Positions 51,133-59,804 of a stretch of 64,000 nucleotides of DNA are shown here, piece by piece. The stretch spans positions 1-64,000 of the forward strand of contig JBAVAQ010000085.1 of the NCBI GenBank assembly GCA_049585795.1, in the 5' to 3' direction. The first letter of the stretch is position 1. Every line of letters begins with the position of its first letter. The notes beneath the pieces are model-generated. The model saw only the letters and a list, made by a program, of their open reading frames with translations, ran no database searches and was not told where the DNA came from. Source of the DNA: JABDBE01 sp049585795. Lineage in GTDB: Bacteria; Acidobacteriota; Terriglobia; Terriglobales; Acidobacteriaceae. A program made the position numbers and the translations under genes.

Positions 51133-52494
51133 GTGAGCCTTTTCCAAGCTATTCCGAGTGGCGATAACTCCCGCGATCGCACCCGGCCTCTGGCCGATCG
51201 GATGCGTCCTCGGACGCTGGATGAGTTTGTCGGCCAGGAGCATCTGGTGGCGCCCGGTAAAGCGCTCCGCATCCAGATCGAGCGCGACGACCTTGGCTCG
51301 CTTATCTTCTGGGGACCTCCCGGCACCGGCAAAACTACCCTGGCGCAGATCATCGCTCGCATGACCAAGGCCGAGTTCATCGAGTTCTCCGCCGTGCTGA
51401 CCGGCATCAAGGAAATCAAGCAGGTCATGGCCGACGCCGAGCGCGCGCGGCAGTACGGCACGCGCACCATCGTCTTCATCGACGAGATTCACCGCTTCAA
51501 CAAAGCGCAGCAAGATGCGTTCCTGCCGCACGTCGAGAAGGGCAATATTCGGCTGATCGGCGCGACCACCGAGAATCCTTCGTTCGAGATCATCTCGGCG
51601 TTGTTGTCGCGCAGTCGCGTCTACGTGCTCAAGCCTCTTACCGAGGAGCAGGTCGTGTTGCTGCTCGAGCGCGCGCTGGCTGACGAAGAACGCGGGCTGG
51701 GAGCGATGAAACTACAAGCCTCCAATGCAGTGCTGGCGAAGATCGCGGCCTACTCCAGCGGCGATGCGCGCAGCGCCTACAACGTCCTCGAAGTTGCCGC
51801 CACCTTAGCCCGCGCCACCAGCGAAGTTGGCACCGAGATTACCGATGCCATCGTCACCGACGCGTTGCAAAAGCGCGTGCTCCTGTACGATAAAGCCGGC
51901 GAAGAGCACTACAATCTCATCTCCGCGCTACATAAATCCGTCCGCAACAGCGATCCTGATGCTTCACTGTACTGGCTGGGCCGCATGCTCGAAGCGGGCG
52001 AGGATCCACTGTACATCGCGCGCCGCGTGGTTCGCATGTCGGTCGAAGACATCGGCCTCGCTGACCCGAACGCTCTCGCGCTCTGCATAGCGGCGCGCGA
52101 TGCCGTGCACTTCATTGGCATGCCCGAAGGCAATCTCGCGCTGGCCCAGGCCGTCGTCTATCTGGCACTCGCACCCAAGTCGAATGCGCTCTACACCGCG
52201 TACGCCGAGGTGCAGCAGGATGTCGAGGCAACTGCGGCTGAATCGGTCCCGCTGCACCTGCGCAATGCGCCCACCGGATTGATGAAGGGCCTCGGATACG
52301 GCCAAGGCTATCAGTACGCCCACGACGTCGAAGGCAAAATCGCCGACATGCAATGCCTGCCCGATAACCTGCGCGATCGCACTTACTACCATCCCACCAA
52401 CGAAGGCCTCGAAAAAAGGATTCGCGAGCGCCTGGAAGAAATCAACCGGCGACGATCGCAGGTGAGCAAGGCGAATTCTGGGACGGACGAATAA
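51133..52494 (+). CDS. rarA: Replication-associated recombination protein RarA (MgsA)
   Basis: A 453-residue AAA+ ATPase acting at stalled replication forks. RPLADRMRPRTLDEFVGQEHLV is the N-terminal signature. Walker A is GPPGTGKTT, Walker B IVFIDEIHRFNKAQQDAFLP, sensor 1 IGATTENPSFE and the arginine finger region SALLSRSRVYVLKPL. The C-terminal tetramerisation domain has YNLISALHKSVRNSDPDASLYWLGRML and PTGLMKGLGYGQGYQYAHD. It starts at GTG, directly after a dispersed repeat. It is unrelated in function to the neighbouring methyltransferase. Confidence 0.95.
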   Translation: MSLFQAIPSGDNSRDRTRPLADRMRPRTLDEFVGQEHLVAPGKALRIQIERDDLGSLIFWGPPGTGKTTLAQIIARMTKAEFIEFSAVLTGIKEIKQVMADAERARQYGTRTIVFIDEIHRFNKAQQDAFLPHVEKGNIRLIGATTENPSFEIISALLSRSRVYVLKPLTEEQVVLLLERALADEERGLGAMKLQASNAVLAKIAAYSSGDARSAYNVLEVAATLARATSEVGTEITDAIVTDALQKRVLLYDKAGEEHYNLISALHKSVRNSDPDASLYWLGRMLEAGEDPLYIARRVVRMSVEDIGLADPNALALCIAARDAVHFIGMPEGNLALAQAVVYLALAPKSNALYTAYAEVQQDVEATAAESVPLHLRNAPTGLMKGLGYGQGYQYAHDVEGKIADMQCLPDNLRDRTYYHPTNEGLEKRIRERLEEINRRRSQVSKANSGTDE

Positions 52495-53213
52495 TATTAC
52501 GTTAGGGTGGCCCACTCTCTTCGGACACTGCTCTCAATCCCGCATTAGCGATTCCACCACCGGTCATCCGGCGGCGGAGTCCTTGGCTTCGCCGAGGACT
52601 CCCGACGAAGAGCCTGCCCCGAGCTTGCCGAGGGGACCTGTGCATTCCGCCTGACCACCGGCGTCTTTGTTCTGCTGGCAGATGCCGGCGAATTCGAAGA
52701 ACGGTTTTGAGGTCGCGCCAGTTTCCGCGCTCGGCGCTGGAAGGCCGATTCTGCCTCGGCCCCGCGGACAGGACTGTCCGCGCTACGCGGGCTTGTTTCG
52801 GCCTCGCGCGCTTTCGGTTAGGCCCGGTCATCACTCATAAAGGTGCTCCTTTTCGCTATGTTGGTGTTGCGAACGATCTCAACCTACCGTAAAAGTGGGC
52901 GCCTTTTTATATTGCGTGTGATCGCGGCAGCCTGATTGCCCACTGTTCGGTGGCTGAGAAATCACGTTCAAATCGCCGATCCAGATCCGATTTGTGAGAC
53001 TCCGCAAGGTGATCATTCGTACCGCTAGGGTCTTGCATCTGCTCAGTTGGCGTAACAGGCGACCAGTGTCGATCGCGTCAGCCTCGCGCGTTCGAACAGG
53101 CAATCGCATCCTGCTCCGCCTGCGAAGCTGCTCGGATCACTTATTTGCGAGCTCGGCCATCGCTTTATCTTTCCACGCGGGGTGAGATCACCGCCAAGAC
53201 TCTGAAGAGCCAG
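52495..53213. other. Long intergenic region without recognised gene
   Basis: 719 bases between convergent rarA and the secreted-protein gene. ORFs of 60-110 codons exist on both strands, but they have Arg/Pro-rich, compositionally random products and no ribosome binding sites. An inverted repeat with a GGACAG core lies at 52763-52787. The composition is patchy (GC-rich up to 52830, then AT-richer), suggesting decayed sequence. Confidence 0.5.
52763..52787. repeat. Inverted repeat CGCGGACAG/CTGTCCGCG
   Basis: CGCGGACAG (52763-52771) and CTGTCCGCG (52774-52782) form a near-perfect hairpin, followed by CTACGCGGG. The same GCGGACAG core appears in the repeat at 46681-46740, so it is part of the dispersed intergenic repeat pool. 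Confidence 0.5.
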
Positions 53214-53813
53214 CTATTGCACTCGTTTGAGGTCTTGGATCCAATCCGTTTCCCACGTTTTACCACCGTCCGGTGATTCAGCCTGCTCCCAGTGACCTGA
53301 GGTGAGTGTGATCTCGGACCATATGAACCGTGTGCGCACTGGTTTCCCGTCTTCGGTATCGTCGTTCGCATAGAACGTTCCTACGCCATTGTGGAAGCTG
53401 CCTCTGACCGGCGGATCCAGGGGCTTCAGTGGCGTCCTGCTGTCCATCCACCAGATCGACCACTGCCCCGTCTTGGCGTCGAACGAGCGGGGAGCTACGC
53501 CGCGGTAAGTGCCGCCCGGAACTTCGAACACCGTGTCGTCGACATTAGCGTAGCCACCCATCAGTGGCTGGCAGAATAATGTCCCTTCGAATTCGATCCA
53601 CTCGTGACTGTTAACGAGGCGATGCTTCAGCTTTCGATGATGGACTTGCCAGCGTCCGTATAAAAAATCGAAGTCATGCAGTCCCGGCACCACACTTTCT
53701 GCATGACCTACCTCTGCTCCCGAACCCGGGGAGGACTGAGCGACAGATAGCCCGGACGCCATTAGGCCCAGAATCAGCCATACCGTTACAGCCAGGCGCT
53801 GATGTATTTGCAC
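53214..53813 (-). CDS. Secreted DUF1579-like protein
   Basis: A 199-residue exported protein. The signal peptide (LAVTVWLILGLMASGLSVAQS) covers about residues 7-27. The mature domain (HDFDFLYGRWQVHHRKLKHRLVNSHEWIEFEG, YANVDDTVFEVPGGTYRGVAPRSFDAKTGQWSIWWMDSRTP, FIWSEITLTSGHWEQAESPDGGKTWETDW) looks like the lipocalin-like DUF1579 group. AAGGAG 6 nt before GTG at 53813 selects that start. The function is unknown. Confidence 0.75.
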   Translation of the reverse strand: MQIHQRLAVTVWLILGLMASGLSVAQSSPGSGAEVGHAESVVPGLHDFDFLYGRWQVHHRKLKHRLVNSHEWIEFEGTLFCQPLMGGYANVDDTVFEVPGGTYRGVAPRSFDAKTGQWSIWWMDSRTPLKPLDPPVRGSFHNGVGTFYANDDTEDGKPVRTRFIWSEITLTSGHWEQAESPDGGKTWETDWIQDLKRVQ

Positions 53814-54088
53814 CTTTGACTCCTTTTCGCAACGAGATAATACGCGCATCTTGCGGATGCACTTGGTCCAGTTCCTGTGTCACAAATTCATTGCTGAATT
53901 CACGAGTTTCACTAGACGACAGTGAACATTAGACGTTATACAACTCAAAATGTTTTGAGTGGGTGTTGAAATAAGGCGATTACACGTTTCGGCGCTGGTG
54001 ATTCGAGTGACGGCCATGTTTCGCAGCTCAGCAAAACGCCTGCGTTTTGGGAGGGCGGCGGGCCCCGGCCACATTGCTAGCCACGGCT

Positions 54089-54420
54089 CTACAGGTTTTC
54101 CTGAATAAAGCGGGGACTGACGTGAACGTCGAATTGTACTAAGGGTGAATCACCAAGCGCCTTAAAGCTGTGGATCTCGCCGGCCTTGATGACAAAGATG
54201 TCTCCAGCGCCGCCCTCGAAGGTTTTGCCGTTTACGGTCCACACCCCCCAGCCTTCACGAATGAACTGAATCTCGTCATAAGGATGCCGGTGCGGACCCG
54301 GCCCCGAGCCGGTCTTGCCATGGAATAGGAACACCGAAACACTGGCGTTGCCTGCTCCGCTCCGATAAATTCGTACGAACTACCCACAAAAGGAAGGTTC
54401 TCTTGCCGCACGTGATACAT
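54089..54420 (-). pseudogene. Cupin-domain protein with a single-base frameshift
   Basis: The gene starts at ATG 54418-54420 (AGGAGGGGG upstream) as MYHVRQENLPFVGSSYEFIG, then shifts frame near 54350 (GCAGGCAACG). It continues in the other frame as SVSVFLFHGKTGSGPGPHRHPYDEIQFIREGWGVW...GDIFVIKAGEIHSFKALGDSPLVQFDVHVSPRF. This is a complete small cupin: the metal-binding motif G-x5-H-x-H-x4-E (PGPHRHPYDEIQF) and the second motif (AGEIHSF) are intact. The total length of 332 nt is one base short of a multiple of three, so one G lost from a GGG run explains it. A sequencing error is possible. Confidence 0.75.
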
Positions 54421-54551
54421 CTTTGGCCCCCTCCTACCGCGTTTCGTTTCGCAAATGTAAAATTCTCGGCATACGTGAAACAGGTTCTCATGACGCATCA
54501 CTATCTAAGGAAAGAAAATTCTAAGAAAAGCCAGTTCACGGAGGATGGAAC

Positions 54552-55994
54552 ATGAAAGCACGAAATACCTGGAGGAGCCTGGTTGCCGTCTTCGCACTCC
54601 TCGTTGCGACGGTGGTTGCGTTGCCGGCACAGACCTTTACTGTACTGAAGAGCTTCAACGGAACCAACGGGCATGGGTCGGCTGGACCGCTGGTCCAAGG
54701 ACTCGACGGGAATCTGTACGGGACCAGCTATGCTGGCGGAACTAACAGTCACGGTACCATCTTTAAAGTCAGCACGGCGGGTAAGCTGACGACGCTCTAC
54801 ACCTTCTGTCCCCAGTCGGGGTGCCCGGACGGCTCGAATCCCGATGGCGGGCTGGTGCTCGGCACCGACGGCAACTTTTATGGGACCACCCATGAAGGTG
54901 GGGTCGGCGGGGGCACCGTGTTCAAGATTACCCCGAAGGGCGCCTTCACGCTGCTTTATCAGTTCTGTTCCCTCTCCAACTGCGATGATGGTGAGTTGCC
55001 CTCGGGCGAGTTAGTGCAGGGTATCGACGGACGGTTCTACGGCACCACTGAAGGTGGAGGAGCCGACGGCAATGGCTCAGTGTTCAAGATTACGTCCACC
55101 GGCGGCTTCACCACGACCCACAGCTTCTGTGGCTTTTCCGGGTGCGGTGATGGCGCCTACCCTTATGCCGGATTGGCGCTGGGCAACGACGGAAATTTCT
55201 ACGCGACCAACCATAGCTCCGGGGCGAACGATTGGGGCACATTCTTCCAGGTCACGCCCGGCGGAACGGTGACCACGCTGTACAATTTCTGCATTTTCAC
55301 GAACTGCACCGATGGCGGCTACCCGGGATCCGGGCTTGTGCAAGGCCGCAACGGCGAATTCTATGGCACGACCTCTGAAGGTGGAACCGCTTTCTCCCAA
55401 TGCCCGAACGGCTGTGGCACGATTTTTAAGGTGACGACGGGAGGGGCACTCACCACGCTGCATCAATTCGACGTGAAGGATGGGTATCTGACTTTGGACT
55501 TCGCTTCATTGGTACAAGGGACTGACGGCAATTTTTACGGAACCACCGGGAATGGCGGATCGTTCAAGAAAGGCTCGATCTACCAGATCACGCCGAGCGG
55601 CACCTTCAACACACTGGAGAGCCTTTTCAGTTCGACCGGGTTCGATCCTGCCGCCGGTTTGGTGCAAGCCACCGACGGGAACTTCTACGGCACAACCACT
55701 GGCGGCGGGGGGCACTTCAAGTCCGGAACCGTTTTCCGGCTGTCCATGGGACTGGGAGCCTTGGTGAAGACTCTGCCTGCTGCCGGGAAAGTGGCCTCCA
55801 CGGTCAAGATCCTGGGAACGAACCTCAAGGGCTCGACGGCGGTGACCTTCAATGGCAAAGCCGCTACGTTCAAGGTGGTCTCGGCAACCGAGATCACGAC
55901 CAAGGTTCCGGCCGGCGCAACCACAGGTACAGTGAAGGTCACGACACCCAGCGGCACGCTCTCCAGCAACGTGCCGTTCCGGGTAACGCACTGA
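54552..55994 (+). CDS. Secreted GloVer-repeat protein with C-terminal IPT/TIG domain
   Basis: A 480-residue exported protein. The signal peptide (RSLVAVFALLVATVVALPAQT) covers residues ~6-27. About eight ~50-residue repeats follow (LVQGLDGNLYGTSYAGGTNSHGTIFKVSTAGKLTTLYTFC; LVLGTDGNFYGTTHEGGVGGGTVFKITPKGAFTLLYQFC), the GloVer extracellular repeat, probably a beta-propeller. Residues ~395-480 form an IPT/TIG immunoglobulin-like domain (VASTVKILGTNLKGSTAVTFNGKAATFKVVSATEITTKVPAGATTGTVKVTTPSG). The family is abundant in acidobacteria; its role is unknown. CGGAGG precedes the ATG. It is followed by a clear terminator. Confidence 0.87.
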   Translation: MKARNTWRSLVAVFALLVATVVALPAQTFTVLKSFNGTNGHGSAGPLVQGLDGNLYGTSYAGGTNSHGTIFKVSTAGKLTTLYTFCPQSGCPDGSNPDGGLVLGTDGNFYGTTHEGGVGGGTVFKITPKGAFTLLYQFCSLSNCDDGELPSGELVQGIDGRFYGTTEGGGADGNGSVFKITSTGGFTTTHSFCGFSGCGDGAYPYAGLALGNDGNFYATNHSSGANDWGTFFQVTPGGTVTTLYNFCIFTNCTDGGYPGSGLVQGRNGEFYGTTSEGGTAFSQCPNGCGTIFKVTTGGALTTLHQFDVKDGYLTLDFASLVQGTDGNFYGTTGNGGSFKKGSIYQITPSGTFNTLESLFSSTGFDPAAGLVQATDGNFYGTTTGGGGHFKSGTVFRLSMGLGALVKTLPAAGKVASTVKILGTNLKGSTAVTFNGKAATFKVVSATEITTKVPAGATTGTVKVTTPSGTLSSNVPFRVTH

Positions 55995-56024
55995 GCATTT
56001 GACGGTTCGCAAGTTCGAGACTAC

Positions 56025-56055
56025 CGCCGCCTTTCACGGGCGGCGTTTCTTTGTG
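56025..56055 (+). terminator. Rho-independent terminator
   Basis: CGCCGCC (56025-56031) and GGCGGCG (56039-56045) form a 7-bp GC stem with a 7-nt loop, followed by TTTCTTTGTG. It lies 31 nt after the GloVer gene stop. Confidence 0.75.
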
Positions 56056-56079
56056 TTGCGCGGTGGGCGGAGAACGATG

Positions 56080-56098
56080 ATGTAATCTGCGATTACAT
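56080..56098. promoter_or_regulatory. 19-bp palindrome ATGTAATC-TGC-GATTACAT
   Basis: Perfect 8-bp arms around a 3-nt centre, about 200 nt upstream of the SpoIIE-type phosphatase start. It has the size and symmetry of a dimeric repressor operator. ATGT...ACAT ends are reminiscent of PadR-type sites, but the spacing differs. The regulator is unknown. Confidence 0.5.
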
Positions 56099-56299
56099 GC
56101 ACTGGTCATGTCAGGTTCAGCGATTCTTGGGGCTGGGGAGCTTTGCTCCGCCGGGAGGGTTCAGAGACCGGTCCCTACACAATCATTGAGGGCCTCGGGG
56201 GCTCCTGATAATGAATCCTCAAAGGCCGCCGAGTCATCTTATGAACAAGACTTAAGCGCCATTTTTGCTTGTATTTACCGCGCACAGGAGATTCCGTTT

Positions 56300-57577
56300 A
56301 TGGCGACCTTTCCGAGAGCAATTTCGACCGACTTCCAGACCGTACCTTCACTCGCCTCCGATCAGGTGGACGAGTTGCTCAAGCTGCAAAAGGCAGCGCA
56401 GAACATCAGTTCGATTCTTGACCTGGATCGGCTGATCGACAAAGTCGTGAACGATGTGGCGCGGTCCTTCGGATGCGTTGAGGCGGATATTTATCTGGCA
56501 GACGAAGAGCGCGGGGAACTGACTCTGGCCTGCGCGCACGGTTGCGCCGGCTGCGAAATTTGCGGCACGGGCAACAGCCTGAAGATCGGGAAACAGGGCA
56601 TGGTGGGCTACGTCGCGGGCACGGGACAGATGCGCTACGCGCCCGACGTGCGAAAAGATCCGTACTACATCGGATGCGAAGAGGCGACGCTGTCGGAGGT
56701 CGCGATTCCGTTGCATGTGGATGGAAAGCTGATCGGGGTGTTTACGGCTTCGCATCCGGAACTGGATGCATTTCCCCCACAGCAGCTTCGACTTTTGCAG
56801 GCTCTGTGCGGTTATGTGGCCGTCGCAGTTCACAATGCGCGGCGCTTTCAGGAAGAACAGCATCGGCGGAAGGAGATGAGCCGCGAGGCCAATGAAGCCC
56901 GCAAGATTCAGCAGGCTTTGCTGCCTCGGAGTTCGCCGTATATTCCGGGCTTTGCCATTTCTGGGCTCTCGACTCCGGCGGGCGCAGTGGGCGGAGACTG
57001 GTACGATTTCATTCCTTTCGACGATGGCCGCTGGGGATTGGTGCTGGCGGATGTTTCGGGAAAGGGCATGGCGGCTGCGCTGTTGATGTCGGCAACGCGT
57101 GGTATGCTTCGCTCGTTGGCGGAGGCGGCGTGCAGCCCGAGCGAGGTGCTGACCAAGCTAAATCAATTACTGGTCAACGACTTCCCTTCAGGCCGATTTG
57201 TGACCATGGTTTTCGGAATTCTGGATCCGGCGACGCGGGTTCTGAGGTTCTCCAGTGCCGGACATTTGCGACCGCTGTTGATCGAGAATTCTCATGCACA
57301 TTTTCTCGAGTCGGAGAGGGGCTTGCCGCTGGGCATTGGATTGGGAGAATACTCCGAGGCGCAGGTGCATCTGCCCGAAGGCTCGCGGCTGTTGTTTTAC
57401 AGCGACGGCATTACCGAGGCCACGAATCCGGAAGAAGATGAGTACGGCGCGGAGCGACTAGAGAAGCATTTTCGGCGGGGGGATGCATCGGCGGAGAGCA
57501 TCCTGGAAGATGTGCGGGGGTTCGCGAACGGTGAGGGTTTGCATGACGATGCTACGGTGATTTTGGTGAAGGCGTAG
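56300..57577 (+). CDS. GAF-SpoIIE serine phosphatase (PP2C type)
   Basis: A 425-residue cytoplasmic regulator. A GAF sensor domain (about 25-185) includes ACAHGCAGCEICGTGNSLKIGKQGMVGYVAGTGQ, with three Cys in a C-x2-C-x2-C cluster that could bind metal or sense redox. A helical linker follows (REANEARKIQQALLPRS), then the SpoIIE/PP2C domain (about 205-425) with metal-binding Asp residues in GGDWYDFIPF, LADVSGKGMAAAL, FYSDGITEATNPE and GLHDDATVILVK. Such enzymes dephosphorylate STAS anti-anti-sigma factors; one is encoded 3 kb downstream. AGGAG precedes the ATG at 56300. Confidence 0.92.
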   Translation: MATFPRAISTDFQTVPSLASDQVDELLKLQKAAQNISSILDLDRLIDKVVNDVARSFGCVEADIYLADEERGELTLACAHGCAGCEICGTGNSLKIGKQGMVGYVAGTGQMRYAPDVRKDPYYIGCEEATLSEVAIPLHVDGKLIGVFTASHPELDAFPPQQLRLLQALCGYVAVAVHNARRFQEEQHRRKEMSREANEARKIQQALLPRSSPYIPGFAISGLSTPAGAVGGDWYDFIPFDDGRWGLVLADVSGKGMAAALLMSATRGMLRSLAEAACSPSEVLTKLNQLLVNDFPSGRFVTMVFGILDPATRVLRFSSAGHLRPLLIENSHAHFLESERGLPLGIGLGEYSEAQVHLPEGSRLLFYSDGITEATNPEEDEYGAERLEKHFRRGDASAESILEDVRGFANGEGLHDDATVILVKA

Positions 57578-57586
57578 GTGACACAT

Positions 57587-57644
57587 CCTTGTGTCCTTTG
57601 TGGTTGCAGGAAGTACAAATGCGCTAACCACAAAGGGCACGAAG
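57587..57644. repeat. Inverted pair of dispersed repeat family 3
   Basis: CCTTTGTGGTT (57595-57605) and AACCACAAAGG (57626-57636) are perfect 11-bp arms. Including imperfect flanks the arms are about 20 bp, each resembling the single copy at 47658. It lies between convergent genes and could act as a bidirectional terminator. Confidence 0.6.
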
Positions 57645-57671
57645 GTACACAAAGGAAGGCGCGGACACTGG

Positions 57672-58094
57672 TTAGCCGCAGCGGGTTTTGTGTTCTTTCA
57701 GGATGCAGCTGTCCATGACCACGAAAATCCCAGCCTTGCGGGCTTTCTCTGCGGCTTTTTGGTTGATCACTTCTTCCTGCATCCAAATGGCGGGAACTTT
57801 TAGCCGGATCGCCTGATCGACGATCTCGTCCACGAACTCGGGACGGCGGAAGATGTTCACGATGTCGACCTTCTCGGGAACATCCAGCAGAGACGGATAA
57901 GCGGTTTCGCCGAGGGCCTCTTTAATCTTCGGATTGACCGGGATAATGCGGTAGCCGTTCGACTGCATGTAGGCGGAGACGCCGTAACTGGGCCGCAGGG
58001 GACTGTTGGAGAGTCCGACTACGGCGATGGTTCGGGAGCGTTTCAGCAGATCTGCGATGGGGTCGGGTTGGGGCGATGAGGACATCCCCAGCAT
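57672..58094 (-). CDS. CoA-binding domain protein (YccU-like)
   Basis: A 140-residue stand-alone CoA_binding Rossmann domain: DLLKRSRTIAVVGLSNSPLRPSYGVSAYMQSNGYRIIPVNPK, EALGETAYPSLLDVPEKVDIVNIFRRPEFV, VPAIWMQEEVINQKAAEKARKAGIFVVMDSCILKEH. This is the same fold as the N-terminal part of succinyl-CoA synthetase alpha and YccU. The role is unknown. The start is at 58094 or at an in-frame ATG three codons later. Confidence 0.9.
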   Translation of the reverse strand: MLGMSSSPQPDPIADLLKRSRTIAVVGLSNSPLRPSYGVSAYMQSNGYRIIPVNPKIKEALGETAYPSLLDVPEKVDIVNIFRRPEFVDEIVDQAIRLKVPAIWMQEEVINQKAAEKARKAGIFVVMDSCILKEHKTRCG

Positions 58095-58449
58095 TGTAGC
58101 GACGCTGCTTGGGGGATGCCAATTGGTGACGAATGCGTGCTCTTAAGGAGGGTATGAGCAAGTCAACGCGGGATAGCGTCAAAGCCCTTACTTATTCGAA
58201 AGCGGTTTATCGCAGCGCTGGAACGGCTTGCGGAAAAATTCGTTGCAGGCACAAAAGCATACCTCAGGCGCTAAAGCGCCGACCTGTTTCAACGAGTCGG
58301 CGGCACGACTGAAGTCGTGCCCTTCCCAATCCGGCTCGGATTAGGATTTTCCGCACGCTGTGGAAGCGCTGCGCCACTCAAAATCGGAGTTTTTCATTAG
58401 CCGGTACCCTTCCCCCGTCACGCCAGAACAGGCCTTAATCGGAGTTTCT
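58095..58449. other. Intergenic region with family-2 dispersed repeat
   Basis: 355 bases between two minus-strand genes, with the 76-bp family-2 repeat at 58253-58328. No gene or recognisable promoter elements. Confidence 0.45.
58253..58328. repeat. Dispersed intergenic repeat, family 2 (copy 1)
   Basis: About 76 bp. It begins AAAAGCATACCTCAGGCGC, contains the hairpin GGCGC-TAAA-GCGCC and ends with the hairpin CACGACT-GA-AGTCGTG followed by CCCTTCCC. The copy at 61802-61878 shares both ends and the hairpin cores but differs in the middle. Confidence 0.75.
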
Positions 58450-59703
58450 CTAGTCTTTCTTGACGGTTTCCGATTTCTGCCTGAACATTCTGAGCGCCAT
58501 TTTTCGCACCGTGTCCGAGACTTCTTTGTTGCCCGCAAGATTCTTAAGATCCGTGACCAGCAAATGCTTGACCAGGCCCAAGGAGACATCGATGGGGGTT
58601 CGAGGATTGTTGGTAAGGTTGCGCACGATGGCGTACTGCTTCATGAATCGCCGTTTCAGAGTGATGGAACGAAGCACGGCCTCGAGCACATTCTTCTGAT
58701 TGGCGAACTTTTCGACCTCGCCGTCGGTGAGCTTGGGAGATTCGAGCACGGCGAGGGCTACGATTTTTGTACCATCGCGAATGAGCAGCGAGCGCTCTTC
58801 CTTGGTGCCTTTCATGGCCAGTTGAATTCGTCCGGTGATGCCAAGTTTGGAGATTTTCTGCAGAGCGCTGCCTCGTTGCTCTTCGGGACTGAGGTAGGCC
58901 TTTTTCACCGGAGCCGGCGCTTTCTTCACCGCCGCGGCTGCGCCTTGAGAACTCGAAGCGACTGCCTCGGTTTTCGCCTCGACGGGAACTGATTGTGGAA
59001 GCGTGGGAGCAGCGGAGGGAAGTTCGTCTATCCCGCCGACCGGCTGGAAGGGTTTGTCGCCTTCGGCGGAGATTTCGCTGGCGTGCTCGGTCAGGTATGC
59101 GCCGGTTGCTTCGTCGGGGACTTCCTCCGTGCCGGGTTCAGGGCTGGGCGCGTGATCGGGAGTTGCCGGCTTGGGTGTCGCTTCCAGCGGCGCTGCGCTT
59201 GTGATCTCGGGTTCCTTAACAGCGGGCGGAGCGAACGTTGCCAGCTTCTCGGCAATTGCCGATGATTGGGACGGGTTCAAGTTGGGATTGGAGCTAAGTG
59301 AGGCCAGAATTGTTTTCGACTGATTGACGCGTGGGCTCTTGACGAGAGTTTCCAGCATATAGCGAGAAGCTGCGGCGGCAAGCTCCGCCAGCGACTCCTC
59401 AGAGACCGAGGGATTCTCGAGCAATGCGGGAAGCAGCGTGGGGCGAAGATTTCCCGGCGTGATCATGTAGGCCAGGACTTCTTTGGGGGTGCGCGGATCG
59501 GCTGCGGCTTTGCGCGAAGAGGCTTCGTCCCATCCCGCTAGAGTGAGGCGGGCGCGCTCGGCGAAGATTTTGGTTTGGGTCGCCAGGTAAACCAAGATTT
59601 CGATCATTTCCTGAGGCGGAACGGAGAGCGCTCCGCGAGCGGCAGTCTGCATCACTTGCGAAGACGCCATGGAGGAGCGGATGGTGTCGATCATGCGTGG
59701 CAT
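58450..59703 (-). CDS. Conserved hypothetical, HEAT-like repeats with Pro/Ala linker
   Basis: A 417-residue protein. Residues ~20-165 contain short helical repeats around DPRTPKEVLAYMITPGNLRPTLLPALLENPSVSEESLAELA, as in leucine-rich-variant/HEAT-like arrays. A Pro/Ala/Glu-rich linker (~165-285) follows, then a second helical block KISKLGITGRIQLAMKGTKEERSLLIRDGTKIVALAVLESPKLTDGEVEKFANQKNVLEAVLRSI...NLTNNPRTPIDVSLGLVKHLL, a pattern recurrent in acidobacterial and deltaproteobacterial hypotheticals. There is no signal peptide. The function is unknown; a protein scaffold is likely. Confidence 0.75.
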   Translation of the reverse strand: MPRMIDTIRSSMASSQVMQTAARGALSVPPQEMIEILVYLATQTKIFAERARLTLAGWDEASSRKAAADPRTPKEVLAYMITPGNLRPTLLPALLENPSVSEESLAELAAAASRYMLETLVKSPRVNQSKTILASLSSNPNLNPSQSSAIAEKLATFAPPAVKEPEITSAAPLEATPKPATPDHAPSPEPGTEEVPDEATGAYLTEHASEISAEGDKPFQPVGGIDELPSAAPTLPQSVPVEAKTEAVASSSQGAAAAVKKAPAPVKKAYLSPEEQRGSALQKISKLGITGRIQLAMKGTKEERSLLIRDGTKIVALAVLESPKLTDGEVEKFANQKNVLEAVLRSITLKRRFMKQYAIVRNLTNNPRTPIDVSLGLVKHLLVTDLKNLAGNKEVSDTVRKMALRMFRQKSETVKKD

Positions 59704-59804
59704 AGGTGTTGGCTAGCTCCGATCAATGCTGGACTGTATAGGATCGCGCCGAGACGGGCTGCTTCGCCAGCAATTTGGTGAGGGGTAACGTTACGAAAGG
59801 CACT

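Larger units (their letters stand above)
55995..56299. other. Intergenic region with terminator and palindrome
   Basis: 305 bases. It contains the terminator of the GloVer gene (56025-56055), a 19-bp palindrome (56080-56098) and a small GGAGC-TTT-GCTCC hairpin (56138-56150). The open frame from 56108 in the phosphatase reading frame has no ribosome binding site and is not considered coding. Confidence 0.5.

Noticed and set aside
52502..52834. 110-codon minus-strand ORF in the gap after rarA
   Set aside because: Arg-rich random composition, no ribosome binding site, and it covers a dispersed inverted repeat.
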